Under the pieces are notes generated by a model that made no database searches, was not told the DNA's origin, and worked only from the letters and a program-made list of their open reading frames with translations. The translations under genes were made by a program, and so were the position numbers. DNA of 64,000 nt, taken from positions 26,908 through 90,907 of the forward strand of contig CAZSWJ010000003.1 in the NCBI GenBank assembly GCA_964611095.1, read 5' to 3'. Source of the DNA: CAZKJL01 sp964611095 (lineage in GTDB: Bacteria > Patescibacteriota > Gracilibacteria > Peribacterales > Peribacteraceae). This document shows, piece after piece, positions 34,010 to 42,446 of the stretch (positions are counted from its first letter, which is position 1; every line of letters begins with the position of its first letter).

Positions 34010-34795
34010 TTACCACTGGCCGAGAACATCGACCGTGGCGATGGAACGCAAATCTTTGAGCGTCTGGACCGCTTTGGGCTCATCGGGGCTGCCTTGGAAA
34101 TCGATGAAGAACACGTAGTCGCCGAACTTGGTTCCCGCAGGGCGGCTTTCGATGCGCGTCATGTTGAGGTCGTACACTTTGAACGGCACGAGCAAGTCGT
34201 GGAGTAAACCCGGGCGATCCACCTTGGGCTGAATGACGATCATCATGTGCGTGCGCTTTTTTCCGGGCATGGGATCCTCTGCCGAAACGACGGCGAAGCG
34301 GGTCGTATTGCCGTCACCTTCGATGTCTTCCGAGATGACGGTGAGCCCATGCTTTTTCAAAACCGCTGCCGATGCGATGGCACCGACCGACGGATCTTTG
34401 GCGGCAAGTTCTGCAGCCGATGCGGTGCTGCTCACGGACAAGTGTTCGGCCTGCGGATACTTTTCTTTGAGCCACTTGCGGCATTGCCTCAGCGCCTGGG
34501 AGTGAGAGGCGATTTTCCTCACCGACTGGGGCTCCTTGGCCCCAAAAGCATGCTTGATAGACAGGTCCTGCGTGCTCCAGATACGCACCTTGGATTCGCG
34601 GAGTAAATCCAGAATCTCATCGATGGAACCGTGCAAACTGTTCTCGATCGGAACGATGCCGATGTCTTTGGGATGTGCGGACAAAAACTCGAACAGCGCA
34701 TCGAAATTCGGCTCGAATGTCACGGGTTTGCCCGGAAAGATTTTCTCGCACGCTTCGTGCGAGAACGTGCCGGCGGGACCGAGTGTGCGAATCAT
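34010..34795 (-). CDS. pheA: Prephenate dehydratase with ACT domain
   Basis: 261 residues. Residues 1-175 are the dehydratase (LGPAGTFSHEA, VPIENSLHGSIDEILD, DGNTTRFAVVS with the catalytic Thr-Arg-Phe); residues 180-261 are an ACT domain with the Phe-binding ESRP motif. It makes phenylpyruvate from prephenate and is probably feedback-inhibited by Phe. No chorismate mutase domain is attached; that activity is the separate gene two upstream. ATGA overlap with tyrA. Confidence 0.95.
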   Translation of the reverse strand: MIRTLGPAGTFSHEACEKIFPGKPVTFEPNFDALFEFLSAHPKDIGIVPIENSLHGSIDEILDLLRESKVRIWSTQDLSIKHAFGAKEPQSVRKIASHSQALRQCRKWLKEKYPQAEHLSVSSTASAAELAAKDPSVGAIASAAVLKKHGLTVISEDIEGDGNTTRFAVVSAEDPMPGKKRTHMMIVIQPKVDRPGLLHDLLVPFKVYDLNMTRIESRPAGTKFGDYVFFIDFQGSPDEPKAVQTLKDLRSIATVDVLGQW

Positions 34796-35640
34796 CGTGA
34801 GAGAGAAAGAAGGGTACGAATGCAGGCCTCGCTGTGCTCGCGAGCGGTCTTGAGATGCGGTGCGAAAAATTTCTTGGATCGTGCGTAGTGTTTTTCGGCA
34901 CCCGAGATGTCCCTGCGCTCGGCGAGACGGATGTACTCCGTGATGCGCTTCTGAAGAGACTTGAGAATTTTGATGGTCTCGGGATTCCTGAAGATGATCG
35001 GCATGTAGAGCCCCGCGTGATCATCGAGAAAACGACCGATGACGTTGAATTCAAGCTCGTACGTCGGCGTGCAGGTTTTGAGGACTTTCGTGAGATCGAC
35101 GCCGAGGTCGCGCATGGTGTCGGCCATGAGGAAACTCTTGAGATGCGGAATGACCTGCACGACGGACATGAGCCGGTCATGTTCCTTCGGCGTCATGACG
35201 ACGGTCTTCAGTCCTGCTTTCTTGAGGAGCGATGTGAGTGACGCGACGGTTTCCTTGGAAGCACGTGCCGGACACAGGACGATGGTCTCGCCCTTGGGCT
35301 CGGTACCGGGCCCGAAGAGCGGATGCATACCGATGACCTCTCCCTTTGCCTTGAGCATGGACTTCACTTCGTTCGATTTGAGAGAACTGACGTCCACGAT
35401 CAACTGATCCTTACGCTTGGCTTTGATGACTTCGGTACGAATGATGTCGGCTGCATCGGAAAGAGGAACGGCGAAGAGGACGATGTCGACGGTCTCCAGA
35501 AGATCGGCGGTTTTAAGCTTCGTACCGATATCCGAGACAAGCACGCGGTGCCCGAGAGCCCTGAAGAGAGCCCCGAACTGTCTGCCCGTGCGGCCCTTGC
35601 CGCCGATGATGCCGACGATGTGGCGGGACGTGATCTTCAT
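34792..35640 (-). CDS. tyrA: Prephenate dehydrogenase
   Basis: 282 residues. NAD-binding GIIGGKGRTGRQFGALFRALGH with the acidic end of strand 2 (SD), then VLFAVPLSDAADII, IGMHPLFGPG, and HDRLMSVVQVIPHLKSFLMA, which is the TyrA substrate-site helix. It makes 4-hydroxyphenylpyruvate. No ACT domain. The stop overlaps the pheA start (ATGA) and its own start overlaps the aroQ stop. Confidence 0.93.
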   Translation of the reverse strand: MKITSRHIVGIIGGKGRTGRQFGALFRALGHRVLVSDIGTKLKTADLLETVDIVLFAVPLSDAADIIRTEVIKAKRKDQLIVDVSSLKSNEVKSMLKAKGEVIGMHPLFGPGTEPKGETIVLCPARASKETVASLTSLLKKAGLKTVVMTPKEHDRLMSVVQVIPHLKSFLMADTMRDLGVDLTKVLKTCTPTYELEFNVIGRFLDDHAGLYMPIIFRNPETIKILKSLQKRITEYIRLAERRDISGAEKHYARSKKFFAPHLKTAREHSEACIRTLLSLSR

Positions 35641-35906
35641 GATCCTTGGACCCGTTTGCTCTCGGATAAAATGAAATCGAGGATGAGGAGTGCGAGTTCT
35701 TCGGACACGCCGAGCGTCTTGGCGCGCTTTTTCCAGATCTCTTTCAGTTCGGCTTCGCGCGATGCGCTTTCGATCTGCATGTCGGCACTGCGCTTGAGCT
35801 CTTTCATGTGCGCGACGGCACGGAAACGCGTGGCGAGTGCGCGGAGCAAAATCTCGTCGGCATCGTCGATGGCCTTTCGAATTTCCTGCATGGTGAGTGA
35901 GGTCAT
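35637..35906 (-). CDS. aroQ: Chorismate mutase, AroQ class
   Basis: 89 residues, all helical, the size of a single AroQ-alpha domain. IRKAIDDADEILLRALATRFRAVAHMKELKR matches the first helix (I-D-x-x-D-x-x-(I/L)-L-x-L-(L/A)-x-x-R), with the catalytic Arg and Lys; ELKEIWKKRAKTLGVSEELALLILDFILSESKRVQ fits the rest. It converts chorismate to prephenate. The stop overlaps the tyrA ATG (ATGA). Confidence 0.9.
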   Translation of the reverse strand: MTSLTMQEIRKAIDDADEILLRALATRFRAVAHMKELKRSADMQIESASREAELKEIWKKRAKTLGVSEELALLILDFILSESKRVQGS

Positions 35907-35920
35907 AAAAGAAAAAGGAA

Positions 35921-36913
35921 TCAGCGAGCGTAGGCGCGCTGGAGAAGCAAAGAGTCGGCCAGGACGAGTGCGACCATGGCCTCGAGAACGGGAATGACAC
36001 GCGGAACGATGCACGGATCGTGGCGGCCTTCTTTGGCGACTTGTCCCACGGACGACGACGGCTTGATGCTCACGGTGAGGATGATGTCCTCGCCCGTGGA
36101 AATGCCGCCGAGCAGTCCGCCGAAGTTTTCCGGATTCGCGGCGTATTCGCTGCCGCGCATTTCGGCGGTCTTGAATCCGGCTCCGTACGAAAATCCGGTG
36201 ACGGCACCGATGGTCATGACGGCGTTTGCGAGACGCGACTTCAGTTTTTCGAACACCGGATCACCGAGATCTTTCGGAGGTTTGACGATGCGAATTTGGA
36301 TGAGTCCACCCGTGGAGTCTGCGGCGGCTTTGCACTCCAAAATGTAGGCTTCCATTTGCTTGGCAACGGCGGGATCGGCGCAGCGAACGGGGTTCTTTTC
36401 GATCGTCTCGGGCTTGAAGACTTTGGCTTCCAGATGACCGATTTTCACGGTATGACCGATGATCTTGGTGGTCTTCGGCAAGATCTTGCGAGCGATGACG
36501 CCGGCGATGACGCGGGACACCGTCTCTCGTCCGGACTGACGTCCGCCGCCGCGATGATCGCGGTGACCGTACTTGCTTTGGAACGTGGCATCGGCATGAC
36601 CGACACGCATGACGTCCTTGAGCTTGTCGTAGTCGGCGCTCCTCTGATCCTTGTTCCGTACCGTCACGGTGATGGGCATGCCCGTGGTCTTGCCCTCGAA
36701 GATGCCGGAGAGAATCTCGGGCGCATCGGCTTCGTTGCGCGGGGTCGTGACGGCGCTCTGGCCGGGACGGCGGCGCTCCAGTTCCGGGAGCAAGTCCTCG
36801 ATCGTGAGCGGAATTCCGGCGGGACAGCCGTCGATGACGACGCCGAGTGCGGGACCGTGCGACTCACCGAAGGTGGTGATGCGGAGCAGTGAACCGAAAG
36901 AATTGGATGCCAT
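35921..36913 (-). CDS. aroC: Chorismate synthase
   Basis: 330 residues. GSLLRITTFGESHGPALGVVIDGCPAGIP, RRRPGQSA, YGHRDHRGGGRQSGRETVSRVIAGVIA and DPCIVPRVIPVLEAMVALVLAD are the family signatures with the FMN-binding region. It makes chorismate from EPSP. It follows the aroDE fusion by 4 bp and precedes aroQ. Confidence 0.95.
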   Translation of the reverse strand: MASNSFGSLLRITTFGESHGPALGVVIDGCPAGIPLTIEDLLPELERRRPGQSAVTTPRNEADAPEILSGIFEGKTTGMPITVTVRNKDQRSADYDKLKDVMRVGHADATFQSKYGHRDHRGGGRQSGRETVSRVIAGVIARKILPKTTKIIGHTVKIGHLEAKVFKPETIEKNPVRCADPAVAKQMEAYILECKAAADSTGGLIQIRIVKPPKDLGDPVFEKLKSRLANAVMTIGAVTGFSYGAGFKTAEMRGSEYAANPENFGGLLGGISTGEDIILTVSIKPSSSVGQVAKEGRHDPCIVPRVIPVLEAMVALVLADSLLLQRAYAR

Positions 36914-36917
36914 AAAA

Positions 36918-38312
36918 CTAGAGGTGAAAAGGTGAACGGGGTTTGGGAGTGAGCGAAGCGATGACTTTTGCCAGGTGCGCGGCATCGTCGGGAGCGGATT
37001 TCTTGCCGGTGAAATGCTCGAACTGCTTGAGTGCCTGGTGGATGAGCATCGCCGTTCCGTCGTGGACGTGGAAGCCTTGGCTCCGCGCGTCTTTGATGAA
37101 GTTCGTCGGCTTGCCGTAGCGCAAATCGATGGCGGCGGCCGAAACACCGAGAGGTTTCGGCAGCGGCAGCCGAACGTCCTCGGACACGGCGCAGATCACG
37201 AGATCGGCGGACACTTTCTTGATGGTCTCAAGCGGTTGAACGGCAACCTTCCATGAACCGAGCGACAGCGCGGCTTTCTTGGTATCACGCACGAAAACGG
37301 TGATCTCGGCTTTGGCGTTCACGTTGCGAATGGCGGAGATGACGGAGGGCACCGCACCACCCGCGCCGAGCACGGCGATCCGCGCCGCTTTCGCAATGAG
37401 CGGGTACCCCTTTTCGATGCCGACGATGTCGGTGTTGAACCCGTTCCAGTCTTTGCCGGACTTCACGAGCGTGTTCGTGACTCCGAGTGATGTCGCGACC
37501 GCATCGTTCTCGGTTGCGAATTCAAATGCATCACGTTTGAACGGAGCGGTGACGGAAAGTCCTGCGAGGCCCAGTTCTTCCAGAGCCTTGATGGCGGACG
37601 CGAAATCCGTGGAGGGGAAACACGAGTACAGCGCGTCGATGCCGTGTTTCAGAAAGAGCGCGTTGTGGATGACGGGACTGAGCGACACGGCGATCTGCGG
37701 ACCCCCGAGAATGCCGTAGAACTTGGGCTTCGTGCGATTCTTGAGCAGCTTGTGGAACGCGAGGGTGAGTTGCCCGGGGGCCGATGCCTCGGTACCAAGC
37801 ACTGCGTACGTGAGGTGATTTCGGAGCGGCGAAAGGACGCGTGTGAGATGCGCCAAAGGCCCCATGCCGAGGATGGTCGTGCGCGGATGCGAGGCGGATG
37901 CACGGAGTGCGTCCAGTGTGAGCAGGTCGTCGCACGAATTCACGGTGACCGCGATTTTGACGGCCCACGGGCGAACGGCACACAGCTTGGTGAGCACGGC
38001 CTTGAGCTTCTTCAGATCCGGCGTTGCTTTGTGATCGTGGAAGCTGGCAATGAGCTTGGCGCCATCGGGCAGATCTTTGCGGAGCGCAAGCTCCGACACG
38101 TCGAGATCGACGAACTCGGGCGAGATGCGCGAAGCGAGTTTCAGCCCTTTGCCACGCGGAGAAAACAGAACGGGCAGCGGCGACTCGAATGCGGGTACGC
38201 CGGGCGTGAGGTCGCCGCGGATTTCGAGCACATCGACCTCGGCTTTGCGCGCATCGCGGGCGAAGGTTCGCGGATCTTTCTCTGCCGATTTGGGGAGCGT
38301 GACGATGATCAT
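36918..38312 (-). CDS. aroDE: AroD-AroE fusion (type I dehydroquinase + shikimate dehydrogenase)
   Basis: 464 residues. Residues 1-200 are type I 3-dehydroquinate dehydratase, with LEIRGD near the start, the His of IASFHDHK and the Schiff-base Lys of AVKIAVTVNSCDD. Residues about 203-464 are shikimate dehydrogenase: YGILGGPQIAVSLSPVIHNALF, catalytic Lys in VTAPFKRDAF, GFNTDIVG, and NADP-binding AVLGAGGAVPSVI. The fusion carries steps 3 and 4 and resembles plant DQD/SDH. ATGA overlap with aroAK. Confidence 0.95.
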   Translation of the reverse strand: MIIVTLPKSAEKDPRTFARDARKAEVDVLEIRGDLTPGVPAFESPLPVLFSPRGKGLKLASRISPEFVDLDVSELALRKDLPDGAKLIASFHDHKATPDLKKLKAVLTKLCAVRPWAVKIAVTVNSCDDLLTLDALRASASHPRTTILGMGPLAHLTRVLSPLRNHLTYAVLGTEASAPGQLTLAFHKLLKNRTKPKFYGILGGPQIAVSLSPVIHNALFLKHGIDALYSCFPSTDFASAIKALEELGLAGLSVTAPFKRDAFEFATENDAVATSLGVTNTLVKSGKDWNGFNTDIVGIEKGYPLIAKAARIAVLGAGGAVPSVISAIRNVNAKAEITVFVRDTKKAALSLGSWKVAVQPLETIKKVSADLVICAVSEDVRLPLPKPLGVSAAAIDLRYGKPTNFIKDARSQGFHVHDGTAMLIHQALKQFEHFTGKKSAPDDAAHLAKVIASLTPKPRSPFHL

Positions 38313-40069
38313 GAACGTGGAGAACGGGTGATGCGCGTGAGTTCGCGGATGATGTACGGAATGTGCTCGGAGAAACGCAACGTTTCCCCGACCTCGATGT
38401 GCGCAGCCTCCTTGTAGTGCGGCGTACGCTCAGCGACGAGCTTCTTCACCTCCTCCTCCAGCGGCAAATCCGTGAGCGACGGACGCTTTTCATTGCCGAG
38501 CCTCTTCACGAGCTCCTTCTCCGACGCTTTGAGCCACACGACGATGGAGCGATCCCGCACGAGCTTGCGCGACTTTTCGGAAATCAGCGCTCCTCCGCCG
38601 AGTGAGACGATGCAGCCCGGTACCAGCGCCTCGGCCAACACATCTTCTTCGGCCGATCGGAATGCGGGCCACCCTTTTTCGGCGACGAATGGCCGAATGG
38701 GCCCGTGCTTTTTTTCAAACATCTTGTCGGTATCGACGAACTTCAGCTTGAGCTTGGCCGCGAGTCTCTTGCCCAGGTTCGATTTGCCGACGCCGCGCAT
38801 ACCGATGACGGTGACGGGACGCGTGGACGCAAGAAGTTCTTCGAGATCCTCAAAAAACGCCGGGTAACTTTTTGCGACGCAATCGGGATTCGAGATGCCG
38901 ATGCCTCCTCGGAGCAGCCCGAGAACGGCGAAGCACATCGCCATGCGGTGATCGTCGTGCGGATCGAGCGTGACGGCCTTCGCTTGCCCGTCTGCTTTGG
39001 AACCATGCACCACGATGCCGTCCGGAGTTTCTGCGATGCGCACACCTGCCTTGGAAAGCTCGGACGTGATGACGGCGAGACGATCGCATTCTTTGCGACG
39101 CAAATTCGCGGCGTTCGTCACGGTCATGGATCCGCTGCGACGCGAGGCGAGCACGGCGAGATTCATGACTTGGTCCGGAATTTCCGTGGCATCGACGACG
39201 ATGTCGCCCGACTTACGCAGCGTTCCGAGGACGGACGGCAGCGCGCGATCGGATTGCATCGAATCGGGACGAAGATTCGGGAACGTGATCATGCTGCCCG
39301 TGAGTTCACGGAGCACGAGCCAGGCGCCGGCGGCACTCCAGTCGCCCTCGATGTCGTAGATCGCTTTTGCGACGTAGTCTCCGGATCGTACAACAAATGT
39401 GTTCGACTCTTGTGACACGCTGATGCCGAAATCATTCATGGTCTTCTTCGTGAGATCGACGTAGCCCGACGATGCGAGCGTACGTGCGACGGTGACGGAC
39501 AAACCGTCTTTCAGAATCGGAGCGATCAAGAGAAGCGACGAGAGAAACTGGCTGCTGATGCTTGCGTCCAACGTGACCTCGCCTCCCTTGAGCGTTCCGC
39601 CGCGAATGTGAATCGGCGGACAATTATTCGTATCATTGATCTCGGCTCCGAGACTCTTGAGTGCCTTCGTCAAATCACCGATGGGTCGCTTTCGCATGTG
39701 CTCATCACCGGTGATCGTCCATTCGCCGGGCACGACGCACGCGAGCGAAACCAGAAACCTGAGCGTGGTCCCCGCATTGTGACAATCGAGGCTACCCGCT
39801 ACCCGCGCACCGCTACCCGCCGGTATGCCACCGTTGATACGAAGCTCGCCTTTGCTCTTGTCGATCCACGAAATATCAAACCCGAGCTTCTTTAAATTCT
39901 CCACCATGACCGCGACGTCATCGCACGGTGTGGCGCCACGGATGACGGTGGTGCCCTTCGCGAGCGCTGCGCACACGATGGCGCGGTTGGCATGCGACTT
40001 GGACCCCGGGAGCGTGAGTGACGCCTCGAGAGGAATGCGGAGCACGGGAATGGAGACGGATGCCTTCAT
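38309..40069 (-). CDS. aroAK: AroA-AroK fusion (EPSP synthase + shikimate kinase)
   Basis: 586 residues. Residues 1-415 are EPSP synthase (LPGSKSHANRAIVCAALAKG, LDCHNAGTTLRFL, RKRPIGDLTKALKSLGA, DPHDDHRMAMCFAVLGL); residues 420-586 are shikimate kinase (Walker A GMRGVGKSNLGK, FRSAEEDVL, LGGGALIS). EPSP and shikimate kinase activities catalyse steps 6 and 5. Residues about 82-93 (PAGSGARVAGS) just before LDCHNAG are encoded by a heptamer repeat arm (39791-39822), absent from usual AroA. ATGA overlaps with aroB and aroDE. Confidence 0.95.
   Translation of the reverse strand: MKASVSIPVLRIPLEASLTLPGSKSHANRAIVCAALAKGTTVIRGATPCDDVAVMVENLKKLGFDISWIDKSKGELRINGGIPAGSGARVAGSLDCHNAGTTLRFLVSLACVVPGEWTITGDEHMRKRPIGDLTKALKSLGAEINDTNNCPPIHIRGGTLKGGEVTLDASISSQFLSSLLLIAPILKDGLSVTVARTLASSGYVDLTKKTMNDFGISVSQESNTFVVRSGDYVAKAIYDIEGDWSAAGAWLVLRELTGSMITFPNLRPDSMQSDRALPSVLGTLRKSGDIVVDATEIPDQVMNLAVLASRRSGSMTVTNAANLRRKECDRLAVITSELSKAGVRIAETPDGIVVHGSKADGQAKAVTLDPHDDHRMAMCFAVLGLLRGGIGISNPDCVAKSYPAFFEDLEELLASTRPVTVIGMRGVGKSNLGKRLAAKLKLKFVDTDKMFEKKHGPIRPFVAEKGWPAFRSAEEDVLAEALVPGCIVSLGGGALISEKSRKLVRDRSIVVWLKASEKELVKRLGNEKRPSLTDLPLEEEVKKLVAERTPHYKEAAHIEVGETLRFSEHIPYIIRELTRITRSPRS
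39791..39822. repeat. Heptamer repeat arm inside aroA (copy 6, single arm)
   Basis: On the minus strand the units GCGGGTA, GCGGTGC, GCGGGTA, GCGGGTA, GC occur in frame within the EPSP synthase coding region and encode the AGSGARVAGS stretch. No matching opposite arm is nearby. Confidence 0.65.
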
Positions 40070-41112
40070 GAAAAGAGTTTCAGGAAATCTTTCTCGTTGA
40101 CAGCATGAACAGAGCCTTCGCCGATGTGCGTGGGTACCGCGACGCGGACCTCGCCGCCTTCGTTCTTCTTATCCGACTGCATGGCTTGCCACAGGGCTCC
40201 GGGCTTCATCGTCTGCGGAATATCGGACGGGAGTGCGAGCATATCGAGCAGTGCTGCGACACGTTTTGCTTCTTTGAATTTGGTAAGCATCATCTCGGCG
40301 CGCATGCCGATGTTCACGGCGGTGCCGTGTGCCATGTCGTAGTTGGAAAGCGCTTCCACGGCATGGCCGACGGTGTGTCCGAAATTGAGGAGCAAGCGCT
40401 CCTCGCGGTCATGCTCATCGGCCTGCACGATATTCACTTTGGCTTGTACGGCACGCAAGACACACTCGAACAACGCTTCGTCATCGCGCTTGAGCACGGC
40501 CATCACGTTGTCTTCGAGCCATTCAAAGAACGGAGCATCGATGATCGCGGCGATCTTGATGACTTCCACGAGACCTTCTTTGAGCTGGGCCTCAGGGAGG
40601 CCAAGCAGTAGTTTCATGTCGATAACGACGGCATGCGGCTGCGCGATGGTGCCGATCATGTTCTTACGGCCGCCGGAGTTCACTGCGGTCTTGCCCCCGA
40701 TGGCGGCATCCACAGCACCCAACATGGTTGTCGGGACGAGTACGCACGGTACGCCGCGCATGAAGATGCTTGCGGCAAAGCCGCCGAGATCGGTGAGCAT
40801 GCCTCCCCCGATGCAGACGAAGACCGTTGTGCGACTTGCTCCCGCATCGAGCAATGTTTTCGTGATCTTTTCCACTTGGGCAAGCGACTTGGACGCGTCA
40901 CCCGAAGCAACGGCAACGGGAATGACATTCGCGCCGATATTTTTGATGATGCCGTCGGCGATCGTCTTGATGCCCGCATCGAAGAGCACGGCGACACGGT
41001 CGACCTTCAGATTCTTGAGAATCTTGGGGAGTTCCGTGAGCGCATCCTTGCCGATGGCAATGGACGTGACGCTCGGTGCGCGAGCCGGAGTTGTGAGTGA
41101 GAGAGTCTGCAT
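40066..41112 (-). CDS. aroB: 3-dehydroquinate synthase
   Basis: 348 residues. NAD-binding IGGGMLTDLGGFAASIFMRGVPCVLVPTTMLGAVDAAIGGKTAVN, the zinc ligands within EGLVEVIKIAAI, NFGHTVGHAVE and AHGTAVNIGM. Converts DAHP to 3-dehydroquinate, step 2 of the shikimate pathway. TACAAT (41119-41124) lies exactly 6 nt before the ATG, so it may have its own leaderless transcript inside the operon. Confidence 0.95.
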   Translation of the reverse strand: MQTLSLTTPARAPSVTSIAIGKDALTELPKILKNLKVDRVAVLFDAGIKTIADGIIKNIGANVIPVAVASGDASKSLAQVEKITKTLLDAGASRTTVFVCIGGGMLTDLGGFAASIFMRGVPCVLVPTTMLGAVDAAIGGKTAVNSGGRKNMIGTIAQPHAVVIDMKLLLGLPEAQLKEGLVEVIKIAAIIDAPFFEWLEDNVMAVLKRDDEALFECVLRAVQAKVNIVQADEHDREERLLLNFGHTVGHAVEALSNYDMAHGTAVNIGMRAEMMLTKFKEAKRVAALLDMLALPSDIPQTMKPGALWQAMQSDKKNEGGEVRVAVPTHIGEGSVHAVNEKDFLKLFS

Positions 41113-41118
41113 AACCTG

Positions 41119-41124
41119 ATTGTA
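41119..41124 (-). promoter_or_regulatory. Leaderless-type -10 box of aroB
   Basis: TACAAT on the minus strand ends 6 nt before the ATG at 41112, within the 27-bp gap after the DAHP synthase gene. Confidence 0.45.
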
Positions 41125-41139
41125 GGCTTGTGGAGAGGA

Positions 41140-42159
41140 TTAAACGACCTTCTTGCCGAGCGCCGCGGCGACTTTCACGATGCCGTCCATGCAATCGCCC
41201 CAGTGCTCGCGGTCCAGGAGCTGCGCGCTGTCGCAAGCACTTTCGGACGGACGCGGGTGAATCTCGATGATGAGTCCGTCGGCGCCGACGGCGACTCCGC
41301 CCAAGGCGGCGTCTTTTACCCAACGCGTTTTGCCCATCGCATGACTGGGATCCACGATGATGGGAAGGTGCGTGAGCTCACGGAGTGCGGGCACCGAGCC
41401 GAGACAGAGCGTGAATCGCACTTCTTCCTCGAACGTACGAATGCCGCGCTCACAGAGCATGACGTTCTGGTTGCCGCCCGCGAGCAGGTACTCGGCGGCA
41501 AGGAGCCACTCTTCGAGCGTCGCGGCGAGACCGCGTTTGAGGAGTACGGGCAACTTCGATTTGGAGACGGCCTTGAGGAGCTCGTAGTTCTGCATGTTGC
41601 GGGCACCGATCTGGAGCATGTCGACGGTGTCCTCGAAGGCGGGGAGATCCTCGGCCTTCATGATTTCGGAAATGGTCTTCATGCCGTACTTCTCGCCGGC
41701 TTTCTTGAGGAGAGCCAAGCCCTCGTTCCCTTTGCCTTGGAATGAGTACGGGCCCGTACGCGGCTTGTACGCACCGCCGCGGAGAATCTTCACGCCCTTC
41801 TCCCTGGCCATGGCGGCCGTTTCATCGAGCTGGCCTTCGGAGTCGATGGAGCACGGACCGGCGATGATGACGACCGACGTCGGATCGCCGATGACGCAGT
41901 CCTTGGAGACCGTGATGAGCGTGCGGTTCTTCTTCTCGCGTGAGGCGAGCTTGTACGGCCTGTCCACGCGATCGACGGACTTCACGCCCTCGATGCTTTT
42001 GATTTGGGCGACGTCCACGACGGACGTGTCACCGGTGACGGCGAGCACGCGCTTGTTCTCGCCGATGACGTGCGAGGGGCAACCGAACTTGGTTTGGAGG
42101 AGACCCTGCACTTCGTCGAGAAGCGCCTTGTTGTTCTTTTCACGGAGAACGATGAGCAT
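41140..42159 (-). CDS. aroF: DAHP synthase, type I-beta with N-terminal ferredoxin-like domain
   Basis: 339 residues. Residues 1-75 are the regulatory ferredoxin-like (ACT-like) domain found in Thermotoga-type enzymes; residues 95-339 are the TIM barrel (IIAGPCSIDSEGQLDETA, ILRGGAYKPRTGPYSFQGKG, LPVLLKRGLAATLEEWLLAAEYLLAGGN, PIIVDPSHAMG, GLIIEIHPRPSES). It condenses PEP and E4P, the entry step. The family is often Tyr/Phe-inhibited through the N-terminal domain. A Phe/Tyr-rich leader peptide lies upstream. Confidence 0.95.
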   Translation of the reverse strand: MLIVLREKNNKALLDEVQGLLQTKFGCPSHVIGENKRVLAVTGDTSVVDVAQIKSIEGVKSVDRVDRPYKLASREKKNRTLITVSKDCVIGDPTSVVIIAGPCSIDSEGQLDETAAMAREKGVKILRGGAYKPRTGPYSFQGKGNEGLALLKKAGEKYGMKTISEIMKAEDLPAFEDTVDMLQIGARNMQNYELLKAVSKSKLPVLLKRGLAATLEEWLLAAEYLLAGGNQNVMLCERGIRTFEEEVRFTLCLGSVPALRELTHLPIIVDPSHAMGKTRWVKDAALGGVAVGADGLIIEIHPRPSESACDSAQLLDREHWGDCMDGIVKVAAALGKKVV

Positions 42160-42296
42160 AAGAGGAGTGGAAAGTGGAAAGATAAAAGTGGAAAGTGCGA
42201 AAGTGAGAAGGTGATGACTGATTGATGCGGTCTACGCGGAAATTCCGCCTCCCTGTCTCTCATAGGGATGCGTGCGTGTCCTAGGAGAGATGGAAT
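42160..42296 (-). promoter_or_regulatory. Untranslated leader of aroF with competing hairpins
   Basis: Between the Phe/Tyr leader peptide and aroF. Mutually exclusive pairings on the minus-strand RNA: (a) 42285-42290 with 42256-42261 (TCTCTC/GAGAGA) and (b) 42264-42268 with 42250-42254 (TCCCT/AGGGA), followed by (c) a tight palindrome GCGGAA-A-TTCCGC at 42236-42248. A pyrimidine-rich stretch with repeated TTTCCAC precedes the ATG. No T-tract follows (c), so whether control is at transcription or translation is unclear. Confidence 0.4.
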
Positions 42297-42401
42297 TTAG
42301 GCGAAGAAAAAGTAGGCGAAGGCAAACGCGGCGAAGGCAGCGGCAGTCATCGTCGGGATGACGATGGACGGGAGCCGGCGAGTTGCGACGCGGGACTTCA
42401 T
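42297..42401 (-). CDS. Phe/Tyr-rich leader peptide of the aromatic operon
   Basis: A 34-codon ATG-to-TAA frame. The last 12 residues read FAAFAFAYFFFA: six Phe and one Tyr, in the style of pheA leader peptides. It precedes aroF by 137 bp and has its own promoter, so it is a good candidate for ribosome stalling when charged tRNA-Phe or tRNA-Tyr is short. The alternative is a small membrane peptide, since residues 12-34 are hydrophobic. Competing hairpins downstream support the leader reading. Confidence 0.6.
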   Translation of the reverse strand: MKSRVATRRLPSIVIPTMTAAAFAAFAFAYFFFA

Positions 42402-42412
42402 AAAACGTTCAC

Positions 42413-42440
42413 AGGATAGAACTCACGTTTTCGAAGTCAA
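42413..42440 (-). promoter_or_regulatory. Promoter of the aromatic operon
   Basis: Minus-strand -35 TTGACT (42435-42440), 16-nt spacer, -10 TATCCT (42413-42418), 11 nt before the leader ATG (42401). The same -10 hexamer is used at the trp promoter. Confidence 0.55.
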
Positions 42441-42446
42441 GCAAAG

